Shown: one piece after another, positions 45,051 to 56,074 of the stretch
Position numbering within the stretch: position 1 is the first letter of the stretch
Layout of the letters: each line of letters starts with the position of its first letter
NCBI RefSeq assembly: GCF_016734765.1
Contig: NZ_JAERQE010000001.1
Coordinates: 186,001-250,000, forward strand
DNA: 64,000 bases
Direction of reading: 5' to 3'
From: Microvirga soli
GTDB lineage: Bacteria > Pseudomonadota > Alphaproteobacteria > Rhizobiales > Beijerinckiaceae
Position numbers and translations under genes: made by a program
Notes under the pieces: model-generated
What the model was told of the DNA's origin: nothing
Database searches by the model: none
Seen by the model: the letters and a program-made list of their open reading frames with translations, nothing else

Positions 45051-46343
45051 ATGACGCCGACCTCCAACGCTCTTCCGCGCCAGACCAAGCGGTTCGAGCA
45101 GAAGCGACAGGCCATCCTCGATGGGGCCGTCCAGCTCTTCAATCAAAAGGGATTGAAGGGGACGACCCTGGCCGATGTGGCCCGGAGCGTCGGGCTGATC
45201 ACCAACAGCGTCACCTATTATTACCGCAAGAAGGAGGAGCTGGCGACGGCCTGCCTCCTGCGCTCCATCGAAGCGCTCGATGCGCTCATCGCCGCTGCCC
45301 TGCAACGGGAGACGCCGGAGGAGCGCCTGCGGACCATCCTGCGGCTGTATTGCGAGCGGCTCGCGGAGAGCGCCTCGGGAGACCGGCCGCCGCTCATGAG
45401 CTTCAGCGACATGCGGTCACTGACCTCTCCCCACGTGGAGCTGGTGTTCGATACCTACAACCAGATGTTCCGGCACCTGCGCAGCCTGTACGATCTCGAT
45501 GGTGCGCCGCCCCTGAGCCGGGCCCAGAAGAATGCGCGGGCCCATCTGCTGATCTCGGTCATGCACGGCGTCCGGCACTGGATCGACCATTACGAGCCCC
45601 AGGATTACCGGCGCGTTGCCGACAGGATCGGCGATATCCTGATCCACGGGCTCGCAACCCCGCAATCGGCATGGCGCCCCGCAGTGCTGCCGCAGATGAT
45701 GTGGCCCTCGGTTGAGGAGGTTTCGCCCGAGGCGTTCCTGCGCTCGGCCACCATCCTGATCAACGAGCAAGGCTACCGGGGCGCCTCCGTGGAGAAGATC
45801 TCAGCCCGGCTGAACGTCACCAAGGGGTCATTCTATCATCACAACGACAACAAGGACGATCTCGTAACCGCCTGCTTCGAGCGCACCTTCGCGGTGGTGC
45901 GGCAGGTCCAGCAGGCCGCAGAAGCGGATGGGGCGACGGGCTGGGATCGTCTTTGCGCCGCAACGAACGAGCTGATCCGCTACCAGCTGTCCGATCAGGG
46001 TCCGCTGCTGCGCATCTCCGCCTTCAGCGCCCTCCCGGAAGCCCTGAGAGGCCCAACGAAGCGCACCATGGACCGCTTGGCCCAGCGCTTCAGCAGCTTC
46101 GTGGTCGACGGCATGGTGGATGGCTCGATCCGCCCGCTCGATCCGTTCGTAGCCGCTCATGTGGTAGACAGCGCCATCAACGCGGCAGTGGAGCTCGAAC
46201 GCTGGATTTCAGGCGTCACACGCGAGACGGCGGCGGATATCTACGCCAGGCCGCTGTTCATTGGCGTATTCTCGCCGGAGGCGGAAGTCGAAGCCCAGCC
46301 GGCGAGCACGGCGCGCAGCGCCGCGACCAGCGCGAGAGGCTGA
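45051..46343 (+). CDS. TetR-family regulator with two tandem TetR domains
   Basis: A 430-residue protein, about twice the usual TetR length. The first DNA-binding domain is at residues 22-68 (DGAVQLFNQKGLKGTTLADV, then VGLITNSVTYYYRKKEEL). A second is at residues 228-275 (ATILINEQGYRGASVEKISA, then LNVTKGSFYHHNDNKDDL). Each is followed by a helical ligand-binding domain. One chain may therefore act like a TetR dimer or bind two sites. It diverges from the ABC importer operon and may control it. The 3' end overlaps the convergent hydrolase gene by 103 bp. Confidence 0.9.
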   Translation: MTPTSNALPRQTKRFEQKRQAILDGAVQLFNQKGLKGTTLADVARSVGLITNSVTYYYRKKEELATACLLRSIEALDALIAAALQRETPEERLRTILRLYCERLAESASGDRPPLMSFSDMRSLTSPHVELVFDTYNQMFRHLRSLYDLDGAPPLSRAQKNARAHLLISVMHGVRHWIDHYEPQDYRRVADRIGDILIHGLATPQSAWRPAVLPQMMWPSVEEVSPEAFLRSATILINEQGYRGASVEKISARLNVTKGSFYHHNDNKDDLVTACFERTFAVVRQVQQAAEADGATGWDRLCAATNELIRYQLSDQGPLLRISAFSALPEALRGPTKRTMDRLAQRFSSFVVDGMVDGSIRPLDPFVAAHVVDSAINAAVELERWISGVTRETAADIYARPLFIGVFSPEAEVEAQPASTARSAATSARG

Positions 46344-47239
46344 TCGATCGGCACATGGTGGTAGGCCTCGGGGATGTCGATCACCGGGGTACCCGGCGGC
46401 AGAATGTTCCGCATGCGCGCGATGTCGCCCGCCTGCATCAGGGTGGAACGGGCGCCCAGCAGGACCGCGAGAGGACATTTCGGAGCTGACAGGGCTGGAG
46501 CCGGGTCTTCCCATTCATAGTCTCGCCACAGAAACGGATCGAAGCGCCAGGTCCAGCCGGATTCCTCTGCGGTCTCGACCTGCGTCAGCGAGGTTCGGGC
46601 GATGAAGTCCGCGATGAAGAGGTTCTCGCACGGCTGCGCAGGCACGAGCCGGAAGCGCTGCAGGGCCTCCTCCAGCGTCGGATAGATCTTGTGGGGGCGC
46701 ATCTCCCAGGCGGCTCCCTTCTCCTTGCGCTCCTTGCGACGCTCGGGGGAGAAGATCGGCGTGTCGATGATGATCCCGCCGCCCAGGCGCTCCCCGTGCT
46801 TTGCGGCGGCTTGGATGATGGGAAAGCCCCCGAAGGAATGGCCGATGAAGACGGGCTTGGTGTCGCTGTCGAACAACCCTGTCGCCTCGGCAACCGTCAT
46901 CGCCTCCTCGACGAAGATGTCGAAGGAATAGCGCTCGCGCCGGTCCGACCCGCCCATGCCCGACCAGGAGAGGGCCGTGCAGCGATACGCGTTTGAGAAG
47001 AACGGCGCGATGAAGCTCCACCAATCCGCATGGGCCCCGTTGCCGTGCAGGAACAGGAGACCCGGCCTGCCGCGCTCACCCCAGGTGAGCGTCTCGATCC
47101 GGACGCCCGCCGCCTCGGTGAAGCCCCGCTCCGGCGCATCCGCGAGTGCCTGATCGAACCAAGCCGGCGCGCCTGGTCGCGCACCGGCCAGGGGTGCAAG
47201 CAGCGTTTGACGCCGCGGGCCAGGAGCCGTGTCGTTCAT
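46241..47239 (-). CDS. alpha/beta-hydrolase
   Basis: A 332-residue alpha/beta-hydrolase. GLLFLHGNGAHADWWSFIAPFF has the oxyanion-hole HG motif, VFIGHSFGGFPIIQAA the nucleophile elbow (Ser in GHSFGG), and IPEAYHHVPIDQPLALVAAL the catalytic histidine region. Substrate unknown; position next to pimF suggests an ester, lactone or acyl-CoA. It starts 19 bp before the pimF end region on the same strand. Its last 34 codons overlap the double TetR gene on the other strand; homology-like sequence ends about 17 codons before the stop. Confidence 0.85.
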   Translation of the reverse strand: MNDTAPGPRRQTLLAPLAGARPGAPAWFDQALADAPERGFTEAAGVRIETLTWGERGRPGLLFLHGNGAHADWWSFIAPFFSNAYRCTALSWSGMGGSDRRERYSFDIFVEEAMTVAEATGLFDSDTKPVFIGHSFGGFPIIQAAAKHGERLGGGIIIDTPIFSPERRKERKEKGAAWEMRPHKIYPTLEEALQRFRLVPAQPCENLFIADFIARTSLTQVETAEESGWTWRFDPFLWRDYEWEDPAPALSAPKCPLAVLLGARSTLMQAGDIARMRNILPPGTPVIDIPEAYHHVPIDQPLALVAALRAVLAGWASTSASGENTPMNSGLA

Positions 47240-47257
47240 GACGGGCGCGCTCCTTGT

Positions 47258-49363
<2,106 letters not shown>

Positions 49364-49406
49364 GATGCTCTCCCCTGATTCGGTGCGCTTGTCTTGAAGA
49401 CGTGTC

Positions 49407-50609
49407 TTAGTAGATCTCGAAAAGACCGGCAGCCCCCATGCCGCCGCCCACGCACATGGTGACGACGCCGTATTTCGCGCCGCGGCGCTTGCCCTCGATC
49501 AGGATATGCCCGGTCATTCGCGCACCCGACATGCCATAGGGGTGGCCGATGGAGATGGCGCCGCCGCTCACATTGAGCTTCTCGTTGGGAATGCCGAGTC
49601 GGTCGCGGCAATAGAGCACCTGGCAGGCGAAGGCCTCGTTCAGTTCCCAGATGTCGATGTTGCCCACCGTCAGGCCATGCTGCTTGAGCAGCTTCGGCAC
49701 GGCGAAGACCGGTCCGATGCCCATCTCGTCCGGATCGCACCCGGCCACCGCCATGCCGCGATAGGCGCCGAGCGGCTGCAGGCCGCGACGCTCCGCCTCC
49801 TTCGCTTCCATCAGAACGGCCGCCGAGGCGCCGTCCGACAACTGCGAGGCGTTGCCGGCCGTGATGAAGCGTCCTTCCTTCACGCGCAGCCCATCCTTGA
49901 ACACGGGGTTCAACGCCTGCAGATCCTCGAGCCGCGTCTGCGGGCGGTTGCCCTCGTCCTGCGAAAGCGTGATCTCCCGCTGGGAAGTGGCGCCGCTCGC
50001 CTTGTCGACCACGACCATACGCGTCGTCATGGGCACGATCTCGGCGGCAAAGCGCCCTTCGGCCTGGGCCTGGGCGGTGCGCTGCTGCGACTGCAGGGCG
50101 TATTCGTCCTGGGCCTCGCGGGAGATCCCGTAGCGGTCGGCCACGGTCTCGGCAGTCTCCAACATGCTCATGTAGAGCGCCGGAACCGTCTCCACGAGCA
50201 CGGGATCCTTGGCGCGGTAGCGATTCGCATGCTCGTTCTGGACGAGCGAAATCGATTCGAGGCCGCCGCCCACCGCGATGCCGATTCCGTCGACGACAAT
50301 CTCCTTGGCGGCCGTCGCAATGGCCATGAGGCCGGAGGCGCATTGCCGGTCCATGCTCATGCCGGCGACGCCGGTCGGCAGGCCCGCGCGCAGGGCGGCC
50401 TGACGGGCGATGTTCGATCCGGTTGAGCCCTGCTGCAGCGCCGCGCCCATGACGACATCGCCGATCTCGCCCGGATCGATCCCGGCACGCTTGACCGCCT
50501 CGGCAATGGCATGGCCGCCCAGCGCCTGGGCCTGGGTGTCGTTGAAGGCGCCGCGATAGGCCTTTCCGATGGGGGTGCGGGCCGTGGAAACGATGACAGC
50601 TTCACGCAT
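49407..50609 (-). CDS. pimB: acetyl-CoA acyltransferase (thiolase)
   Basis: A 400-residue thiolase. The acyl-binding cysteine is in [17 protein letters not shown] near residue 90; [11 protein letters not shown] has the histidine and [18 protein letters not shown] the second cysteine. It cleaves 3-ketoacyl-CoA. The start at 50609 is supported by GGGAGGAT; a frame to 50654 has no family N-terminus. pimF follows 43 bp downstream, so they form one leftward transcript diverging from the qor-pimA side. Confidence 0.9.
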   Translation of the reverse strand: MREAVIVSTARTPIGKAYRGAFNDTQAQALGGHAIAEAVKRAGIDPGEIGDVVMGAALQQGSTGSNIARQAALRAGLPTGVAGMSMDRQCASGLMAIATAAKEIVVDGIGIAVGGGLESISLVQNEHANRYRAKDPVLVETVPALYMSMLETAETVADRYGISREAQDEYALQSQQRTAQAQAEGRFAAEIVPMTTRMVVVDKASGATSQREITLSQDEGNRPQTRLEDLQALNPVFKDGLRVKEGRFITAGNASQLSDGASAAVLMEAKEAERRGLQPLGAYRGMAVAGCDPDEMGIGPVFAVPKLLKQHGLTVGNIDIWELNEAFACQVLYCRDRLGIPNEKLNVSGGAISIGHPYGMSGARMTGHILIEGKRRGAKYGVVTMCVGGGMGAAGLFEIY

Positions 50610-50713
50610 CTTGGGATCCTCCCTGGATCGCTGGGGCGGTTGCCACCCCTTCATTCCAAGCCACCCGGCGCCGGCGGCGGCGAGCGCTCCTGACCTTGTC
50701 TGGTGCTATTAAT

Positions 50714-50736
50714 GACAAAAGCGGTATGTTTTTGTC
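50714..50736. promoter_or_regulatory. inverted repeat in the pimB-qor divergent region
   Basis: GACAAAA-N9-TTTTGTC lies 104 bp upstream of pimB on one side and 135 bp upstream of the oxidoreductase on the other. Two more palindromes lie in the same AT-rich 262-bp region: TGAAATTTCA (50763-50772) and TTTTTCGAAAAA (50784-50795). One of them may be the operator of the pim cluster; which protein binds is unknown. Confidence 0.4.
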
Positions 50737-50871
50737 TAGCCCAAATCCTTTTGAAAATATGATGAAATTTCACGTCGCTATAGTTTTTCGAAAAATCGGC
50801 TTGCATCTGGAACCGACGCGGATACCCTACCTTCAACAAATAGGACACGCTTTCTGGGGAGGAAGCGAAGG

Positions 50872-51885
50872 ATGCTGGCCCTACTCAGCAAACAGCCGGG
50901 CGGACCTGAGTCGCTCGTGCTGGAATCCGTAGCCGAGCCCAGCCCGAAGCCGGGCGAAGTCCTGCTGGCCGTCAAGGCCTGCGGGGTGAACTACCCCGAC
51001 GCGCTGATCATCGAGGATCGCTATCAGTTCAAGCCCGAACGCCCCTTCGCGCCGGGCAGCGAGGTCTCCGGCATCGTCGAGGCGGTGGGAGAAGGCGTAT
51101 CGTTCCTGAAAGCCGGCGACCGGGTGATCGGCTCCTGCGGCTGGGGCGGCATGGCCGAAAAGCTCGCCCTCTCGGCCGACCGCTGCATTCCAATGCCGGA
51201 TGCCATGCCCTTCGACGAGGCAGCCGCCTTCGTCATGACCTATGGCACCTCCTATCATGCCCTCAAGGACCGGGCGCAGTTGAAGGCGGACGAGACCCTG
51301 CTGGTGCTGGGCGCGGCCGGAGGCGTCGGGCTTGCAGCCGTAGAACTCGGCAAGGCCCTGGGCGCGAAGGTGATCGCCGCTGTCTCCTCGGACGAGAAGG
51401 CGGCACTTGCGAGAAAGCACGGCGCCGACGAGAGCATCGTCTACGCGTCTGGCCCCTTCGATAAGAACGGCCTCAAGGCTCTGTCTGAACAGTTCAAGAC
51501 CGTATGCGGCCCAAACGGCGCCGATGTGATCTATGACCCTGTGGGCGGCGACTACTCGGAAGCCTCCTTACGCGCCATCGCCTGGGAAGGGCGCTTCCTC
51601 GTGGTCGGATTCCCGGCCGGGATTCCGAAGCTTCCTCTCAACCTGCCGCTCCTGAAATCCTGCCAGATCGTCGGCGTGTTCTGGGGCGCCTTCGCCAAGC
51701 GCGACCCGAGGGCCAATGCGGCTAATTTGAGAGAGCTTCTCGATCTCTATGCAGGTGGAAAAATCAAACCAGTGATTTCCGAGCGGGTGCCCCTGGCCCG
51801 GGCCGGTGAGGCCATCGCGGCCTTGAGCGCACGCAAGGCTCTTGGCAAGATCGTCGTCACCATGAATCGGGCGGACGCACCATGA
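50872..51885 (+). CDS. NADPH:quinone oxidoreductase-like MDR protein
   Basis: A 337-residue medium-chain dehydrogenase/reductase of the quinone oxidoreductase group. GVNYPDALIIEDRYQFKPE is the family opening, LLVLGAAGGVGLAAVELGKALGA the NADPH site, and the catalytic zinc cysteines of alcohol dehydrogenases are lacking. It may reduce an enoyl-CoA or quinone. GGGGAGGAAG precedes the ATG. Its stop overlaps the pimA start by four bases, so it is the first gene of the rightward pim transcript. Confidence 0.88.
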   Translation: MLALLSKQPGGPESLVLESVAEPSPKPGEVLLAVKACGVNYPDALIIEDRYQFKPERPFAPGSEVSGIVEAVGEGVSFLKAGDRVIGSCGWGGMAEKLALSADRCIPMPDAMPFDEAAAFVMTYGTSYHALKDRAQLKADETLLVLGAAGGVGLAAVELGKALGAKVIAAVSSDEKAALARKHGADESIVYASGPFDKNGLKALSEQFKTVCGPNGADVIYDPVGGDYSEASLRAIAWEGRFLVVGFPAGIPKLPLNLPLLKSCQIVGVFWGAFAKRDPRANAANLRELLDLYAGGKIKPVISERVPLARAGEAIAALSARKALGKIVVTMNRADAP

Positions 51886-53555
51886 GCCGGACGGCCTTTC
51901 CCTGGGAGCGCTCCTATCCGCCGGGCGTCCGGTGGGATGCTCCCATCGTGCCGTCGACGCTGCCCAAGCTGCTGGATGAAGCGGTGACGGCCTATGGCGA
52001 CAGGCCTGCCATCGAATACCGGGACAGGCACATCAGCTACACCGAGATCGGCCGCCAAGCCGATGCCTTCGCTGCCGCCCTCCTCAGCTTACCCACCAAT
52101 GCTACTGGAGCGGTTGCGCTCTATCTGCCGAACACGCCCTATCATCCGTATGCCTTCTTCGGCGCAACGAAGGCCGGGATCCGTCTCGCTCACTTGAGCC
52201 CGCTCGATGCCGAACGGGAGCTGGCGCACAAGCTGCACGACAGCGGCGCGCGTATTCTCGTGACGACCAATCTCGCCAGCATGCTGTCCATGGCGCTCAA
52301 GCTCCTGGACGGCGGCCATGTGGATCGGTTGATCGTCGGCGAGGACGCCATCTGGGGACCGTGCCCGGCGCCCACGATGCCGATTCCCGAGCGGTCCGAT
52401 GTCATCACCTTCGAAGCCTTCACGCGCGATGCGGCGGTGCCGCCGCAATGGCCTGGGATCACGCCGGACGACATCGCTCTGCTGCAATATACCGGCGGCA
52501 CCACGGGGACGCCGAAGGGCGCCATTCTCACCCATGGCAATCTGACAGCAGCAGTCGCCATGTATGAGGCATGGTTCGGCCCGCAGCTGAACACGCGCCC
52601 TGGCGAGCAGAAGGTGATCTGCGCCCTGCCGCTGTTTCACATCTATGCGCTGACCACGATCCTGCTGCGGCAGATCAGGAACGGCAATGAGATCCTGCTG
52701 CGCCTGCGCTTCGATGCAGAGACGACGTTGCGCGACATCGAGGTGAAGCGGGCAACCGCCTTTCCGGGCGTTCCCACCATGTGGATTGCGCTGGCGCACT
52801 ATCCAGGGATCGAGAACCGCGATTTCTCCTCCATGATCCATTGCAGCTCCGGAGGAGCGCCCCTGCCGGTCGAGATCGGGGAGCGTTTCCATCGCCTGAC
52901 CGGTCAGCGTCTCCTTGGCGGCTGGGGCATGACGGAGACGTCTCCCGCCGGCACGAACCTGCCGCTGAAAGGACCGCCGAAGCCGGGCTCCATCGGCATT
53001 CCGATGCCGGGGGTCGAGCTCGACATTGTGTCGCTCGAAGAACCCCGCCGGGTGCTCGGGGTGCGCGAGACCGGCGAGCTTCGCATCCGGGGCCTCAACG
53101 TCAGCCGCGGCTACTGGAACAAGCCGAAGGAGACGGCCGAGGCCTTCACTCCGGACGGCTTTCTCACCGGCGATATCGGCTACAGAGACGAGGACGGCTA
53201 CTTCTTCATCGTCGATCGTCGCAAGGACATGATCATATCCGGCGGCTTCAATGTTTACCCGCAGATGATCGAGCAGGCGGTCTACGAGCATCCACAGGTC
53301 GAGGAAGCTCTCGTGATCGGCATCCCGGACCCCTATCGGGGCGAGGCCGCCAAGGTGTTCGTGAAGCTGAAGAACGGCGCGCCCGGTTTCTCCCTGGAAG
53401 ACCTGCAGGCGTTTCTCGCCGACAAGATCGGCAAGCACGAAATGCCCGCGGCTCTGGAAATCCGCGACGCGCTTCCACGCACCTCCGTCGGCAAGCTGTC
53501 GAAGGTGGAGCTGCGCGATGCTGAGCGACGCAAGGCGGAGAACGCCGCGCCATGA
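51882..53555 (+). CDS. pimA: dicarboxylate/fatty acid-CoA ligase
   Basis: A 557-residue AMP-forming acyl-CoA ligase. LLQYTGGTTGTPKGAILTHGN is the P-loop region, GGWGMTETSPAG the adenylate motif, TGDIGYRDEDGYFFIVDRR and KDMIISGGFNVYPQ the hinge, RTSVGKLSKVEL the catalytic lysine. It activates an acid for beta-oxidation by the neighbouring enzymes. The setting (pimC and pimD downstream) identifies it as PimA, which in Rhodopseudomonas acts on C7-C14 dicarboxylates and fatty acids (recalled). Confidence 0.87.
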   Translation: MSRTAFPWERSYPPGVRWDAPIVPSTLPKLLDEAVTAYGDRPAIEYRDRHISYTEIGRQADAFAAALLSLPTNATGAVALYLPNTPYHPYAFFGATKAGIRLAHLSPLDAERELAHKLHDSGARILVTTNLASMLSMALKLLDGGHVDRLIVGEDAIWGPCPAPTMPIPERSDVITFEAFTRDAAVPPQWPGITPDDIALLQYTGGTTGTPKGAILTHGNLTAAVAMYEAWFGPQLNTRPGEQKVICALPLFHIYALTTILLRQIRNGNEILLRLRFDAETTLRDIEVKRATAFPGVPTMWIALAHYPGIENRDFSSMIHCSSGGAPLPVEIGERFHRLTGQRLLGGWGMTETSPAGTNLPLKGPPKPGSIGIPMPGVELDIVSLEEPRRVLGVRETGELRIRGLNVSRGYWNKPKETAEAFTPDGFLTGDIGYRDEDGYFFIVDRRKDMIISGGFNVYPQMIEQAVYEHPQVEEALVIGIPDPYRGEAAKVFVKLKNGAPGFSLEDLQAFLADKIGKHEMPAALEIRDALPRTSVGKLSKVELRDAERRKAENAAP

Positions 53556-53599
53556 CCCGTCCCCACTTCCTTCGTTTCTCTGCTTAGAGGATATCACCC

Positions 53600-54796
53600 A
53601 TGGATCTGCGCTTCACCGATGAGGAGCTCGCCTTCCGCGACGAGGTTCGCGAATTCTTCCGCACCGCCCTGCCGGGCTCGATCCGCCGCAAGATGATCGA
53701 GGGTCATCACCCGAGCAAGGACGACCTCGTCACCTGGAGCCGCATCCTCAACGCCAAGGGCTGGGCTGTGCCACATTGGCCGGTGAAATGGGGCGGCACC
53801 GGATGGAGCCCGGTGAAGCAATACATCTTCCGCGACGAGCTGCAGCAGGCACCGGCCCCTGAGCCGCTGGCCTTCGGAGTCAGCATGGTCGGGCCCGTGA
53901 TCTACACCTTCGGCAACGAGGATCAGAAGCGCCGCTTCCTGCCGCGCATCGCCAATCTGGACGATTGGTGGTGCCAGGGCTTCTCGGAACCGGGCGCCGG
54001 CTCCGACCTCGCGTCGCTCAAGACCACGGCTAAGCGCGAGGGCGACCACTACATCGTCAACGGCCAGAAGACCTGGACCACGCTGGCCCAGCATGCGGAT
54101 TGGATCTTCTGCCTCGTGCGCACCGATTCTGCCGTGAAGAAGCAGGAGGGTATCTCGTTCCTGCTCATCGATATGAAGGCGCCGGGCATCACCGTGCGGC
54201 CAATCCAGACCATCGACGGCGGGCACGAAGTCAATGAGGTGTTCCTCGATGACGTGCGCGTGCCGGTCGAAAACCTCGTCGGCCAGGAGAACAAGGGCTG
54301 GGACTATGCCAAGTTTCTGCTCGGCAACGAGCGCGTGGGAATCGCCCGTATCGGCATCTCGAAGGCGCGCCTGAAGCGCGTGCGGGAGCTCGCAAGCCTG
54401 GAGCGCATCGGGGACATTCCGCTGATCGAGATCCCGCGCTTCCGCGAGAAGCTCGCCGCCGTCGAGGTGGAGCTGAAGGCGCTGGAGATGACGCAGCTGC
54501 GCGTGGTGGCAGCCGAGAGCCGGCGCGAGAAGGGCAAGCCCGATCCGGCTTCCTCGATTCTCAAGATCAAAGGCTCGGAAATCCAGCAGGCCACGACCGA
54601 ACTGCTGATGGAGGTCGTCGGCCCCTTCGCCATGCCGTACCATCCGGAGGAGGAAGGCCGCAACGAGCCCACGGACGGACCGGATTGGGCGAGCACCGCG
54701 GCGCCAACCTATTTCAACTGGCGCAAGATCTCGATCTACGGCGGCTCGAACGAAATCCAGAAGAACATCATCGCCAAGGCGATCCTGGGGTTCTGA
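53600..54796 (+). CDS. pimC: pimeloyl-CoA dehydrogenase, large subunit
   Basis: A 398-residue acyl-CoA dehydrogenase. The long linker region WAVPHWPVKWGGTGWSPVKQYIF and YFNWRKISIYGGSNEIQKNIIAK are characteristic of PimC-like large subunits. CQGFSEPGAGSDLASLKTTA and NGQKTWTTLAQHADW are the FAD domain blocks. It forms a heteromer with PimD in Rhodopseudomonas. A palindromic repeat separates it from pimD. GAGGATATC weakly precedes the ATG. Confidence 0.9.
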   Translation: MDLRFTDEELAFRDEVREFFRTALPGSIRRKMIEGHHPSKDDLVTWSRILNAKGWAVPHWPVKWGGTGWSPVKQYIFRDELQQAPAPEPLAFGVSMVGPVIYTFGNEDQKRRFLPRIANLDDWWCQGFSEPGAGSDLASLKTTAKREGDHYIVNGQKTWTTLAQHADWIFCLVRTDSAVKKQEGISFLLIDMKAPGITVRPIQTIDGGHEVNEVFLDDVRVPVENLVGQENKGWDYAKFLLGNERVGIARIGISKARLKRVRELASLERIGDIPLIEIPRFREKLAAVEVELKALEMTQLRVVAAESRREKGKPDPASSILKIKGSEIQQATTELLMEVVGPFAMPYHPEEEGRNEPTDGPDWASTAAPTYFNWRKISIYGGSNEIQKNIIAKAILGF

Positions 54797-54804
54797 AGAC
54801 GAAT

Positions 54805-54900
54805 GTCATCCCCGGCGCACGCAGTGCGGGAAGGGGATCCACCCGCACACTCGAATTGATGGATTCCCTTCCCCTCCGCTGCGCTCCGGCCGGGAATGAC
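54805..54900. repeat. palindromic repeat between pimC and pimD
   Basis: A 96-bp element bounded by GTCAT and ATGAC, with internal GGGAAGGGGATCC and GGATTCCCTTCCCC arms that pair. It resembles the other palindromic repeats but is not a copy of types A, B or C. It ends just before the AAGGAGA ribosome site of pimD, inside an operon. Confidence 0.75.
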
Positions 54901-54913
54901 AAGGAGACAAGAC

Positions 54914-56062
54914 ATGGACTTTGATCTCAGCGAAGAACAGCGCCTTCTGAAGGACAGTGTTGATCGCCTCATGGCGGATCGCTACGACTTCGAGAGCCGC
55001 CAACGTTATGCCAAAGAGCCGGAGGGCTGGAGCCGGGCATTGTGGAGCGCCTATGCGGAACTCGGCCTCCTCGCGCTCCCCTTCGACGAGGCCCATGGCG
55101 GCTTCGGCGGCGGGCCGGTGGAAACCATGACGATCATGGAAGCCTTCGGACGCTCGCTGGCGCTCGAGCCCTATCTCGCCACGGTTATCCTCGGCGGCGG
55201 TCTGCTGCAGCACGGCGGCAGCGAGGAGCAGAAATCCACCTATCTGCCCCAGATCGCATTGGGTGATCTTCGCCTCGCCTTCGCCCATACGGAGCGGCAA
55301 TCGCGCTACGACCTCTTCGACGTCGGCACGACGGCACAACGTGACGGAGGCAGCTTCGTTCTCAACGGGCAGAAGAGTGTCGTGCTGCACGGCGACAGCG
55401 CCGACAAGATCCTCGTGACGGCGCGCGTCGCCGGCTCGCGCCGCGATCGCGATGGCATCGGGCTCTTCCTCGTCGATGCGAATGCGCCTGGCGTTTCTCG
55501 TCGAGGCTATCCGACGCAGGATAGACAGCGTGCCGCCGAGGTGACGCTGGAATCCGTGCGTGTCGATGCCGAGAGCGTCATCGGAAACCCTGAAGGCGCC
55601 CTGCCCGTCGTGGAGAAGGTGACCGACATTGCCATTGCGGCCCTTGCGGCCGAAGCCATTGGCGCCATGGACGAGATGCTCAAGCTCACGGTCGATTACC
55701 TCAAGACCCGCAAGCAGTTCAACGCCACCATCGGGTCGTTCCAGGTGCTGCAGCACCGCTCCTCCGAGATGTTCATTGCGCTTGAGCAGGGGCGCAGCAT
55801 GGCGATGTTTGCCGCCATGATGGCGCAGGAGCAGAATCCCGAAGAGCGCCGCAAGGCGATCTCGGCCGCGAAGGTGCAGATCGGCCGCTCAGGCCGCTTC
55901 GTCGGGCAGCAGGCGGTCCAGCTGCATGGCGGCGTCGGCATGACCATGGAATACAAGGTCGGCCATCTCTTCAAACGCGTGACGATGATCGACACCCTGT
56001 TCGGCGATGCCGATCATCATCTCTCCAAGCTGGCAGAAACCGGCGGCCTCATCGCAGCCTGA
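54914..56062 (+). CDS. pimD: pimeloyl-CoA dehydrogenase, small subunit
   Basis: A 382-residue acyl-CoA dehydrogenase-like protein that begins MDFDLSEEQRLLKDSVDRLM, the usual PimD start. The FAD domain is divergent from classical dehydrogenases (AFAHTERQSRYDLFDVGTTA replaces the usual block). The C-terminus has QAVQLHGGVGMTMEYKVGHLFKR. The catalytic glutamate position is changed, as expected for the partner subunit of PimC. The start at 54914 is chosen because AAGGAGA precedes it; the frame opens at 54896. Confidence 0.9.
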   Translation: MDFDLSEEQRLLKDSVDRLMADRYDFESRQRYAKEPEGWSRALWSAYAELGLLALPFDEAHGGFGGGPVETMTIMEAFGRSLALEPYLATVILGGGLLQHGGSEEQKSTYLPQIALGDLRLAFAHTERQSRYDLFDVGTTAQRDGGSFVLNGQKSVVLHGDSADKILVTARVAGSRRDRDGIGLFLVDANAPGVSRRGYPTQDRQRAAEVTLESVRVDAESVIGNPEGALPVVEKVTDIAIAALAAEAIGAMDEMLKLTVDYLKTRKQFNATIGSFQVLQHRSSEMFIALEQGRSMAMFAAMMAQEQNPEERRKAISAAKVQIGRSGRFVGQQAVQLHGGVGMTMEYKVGHLFKRVTMIDTLFGDADHHLSKLAETGGLIAA

Positions 56063-56074
56063 CAGGAGATCTCG

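Noticed and set aside
44702-45715. A 337-residue plus-strand frame across the divergent region
   Set aside because: Its second half is out of frame with the double TetR gene and its composition is Arg/Ala/Pro-rich; no motif or ribosome site supports it.
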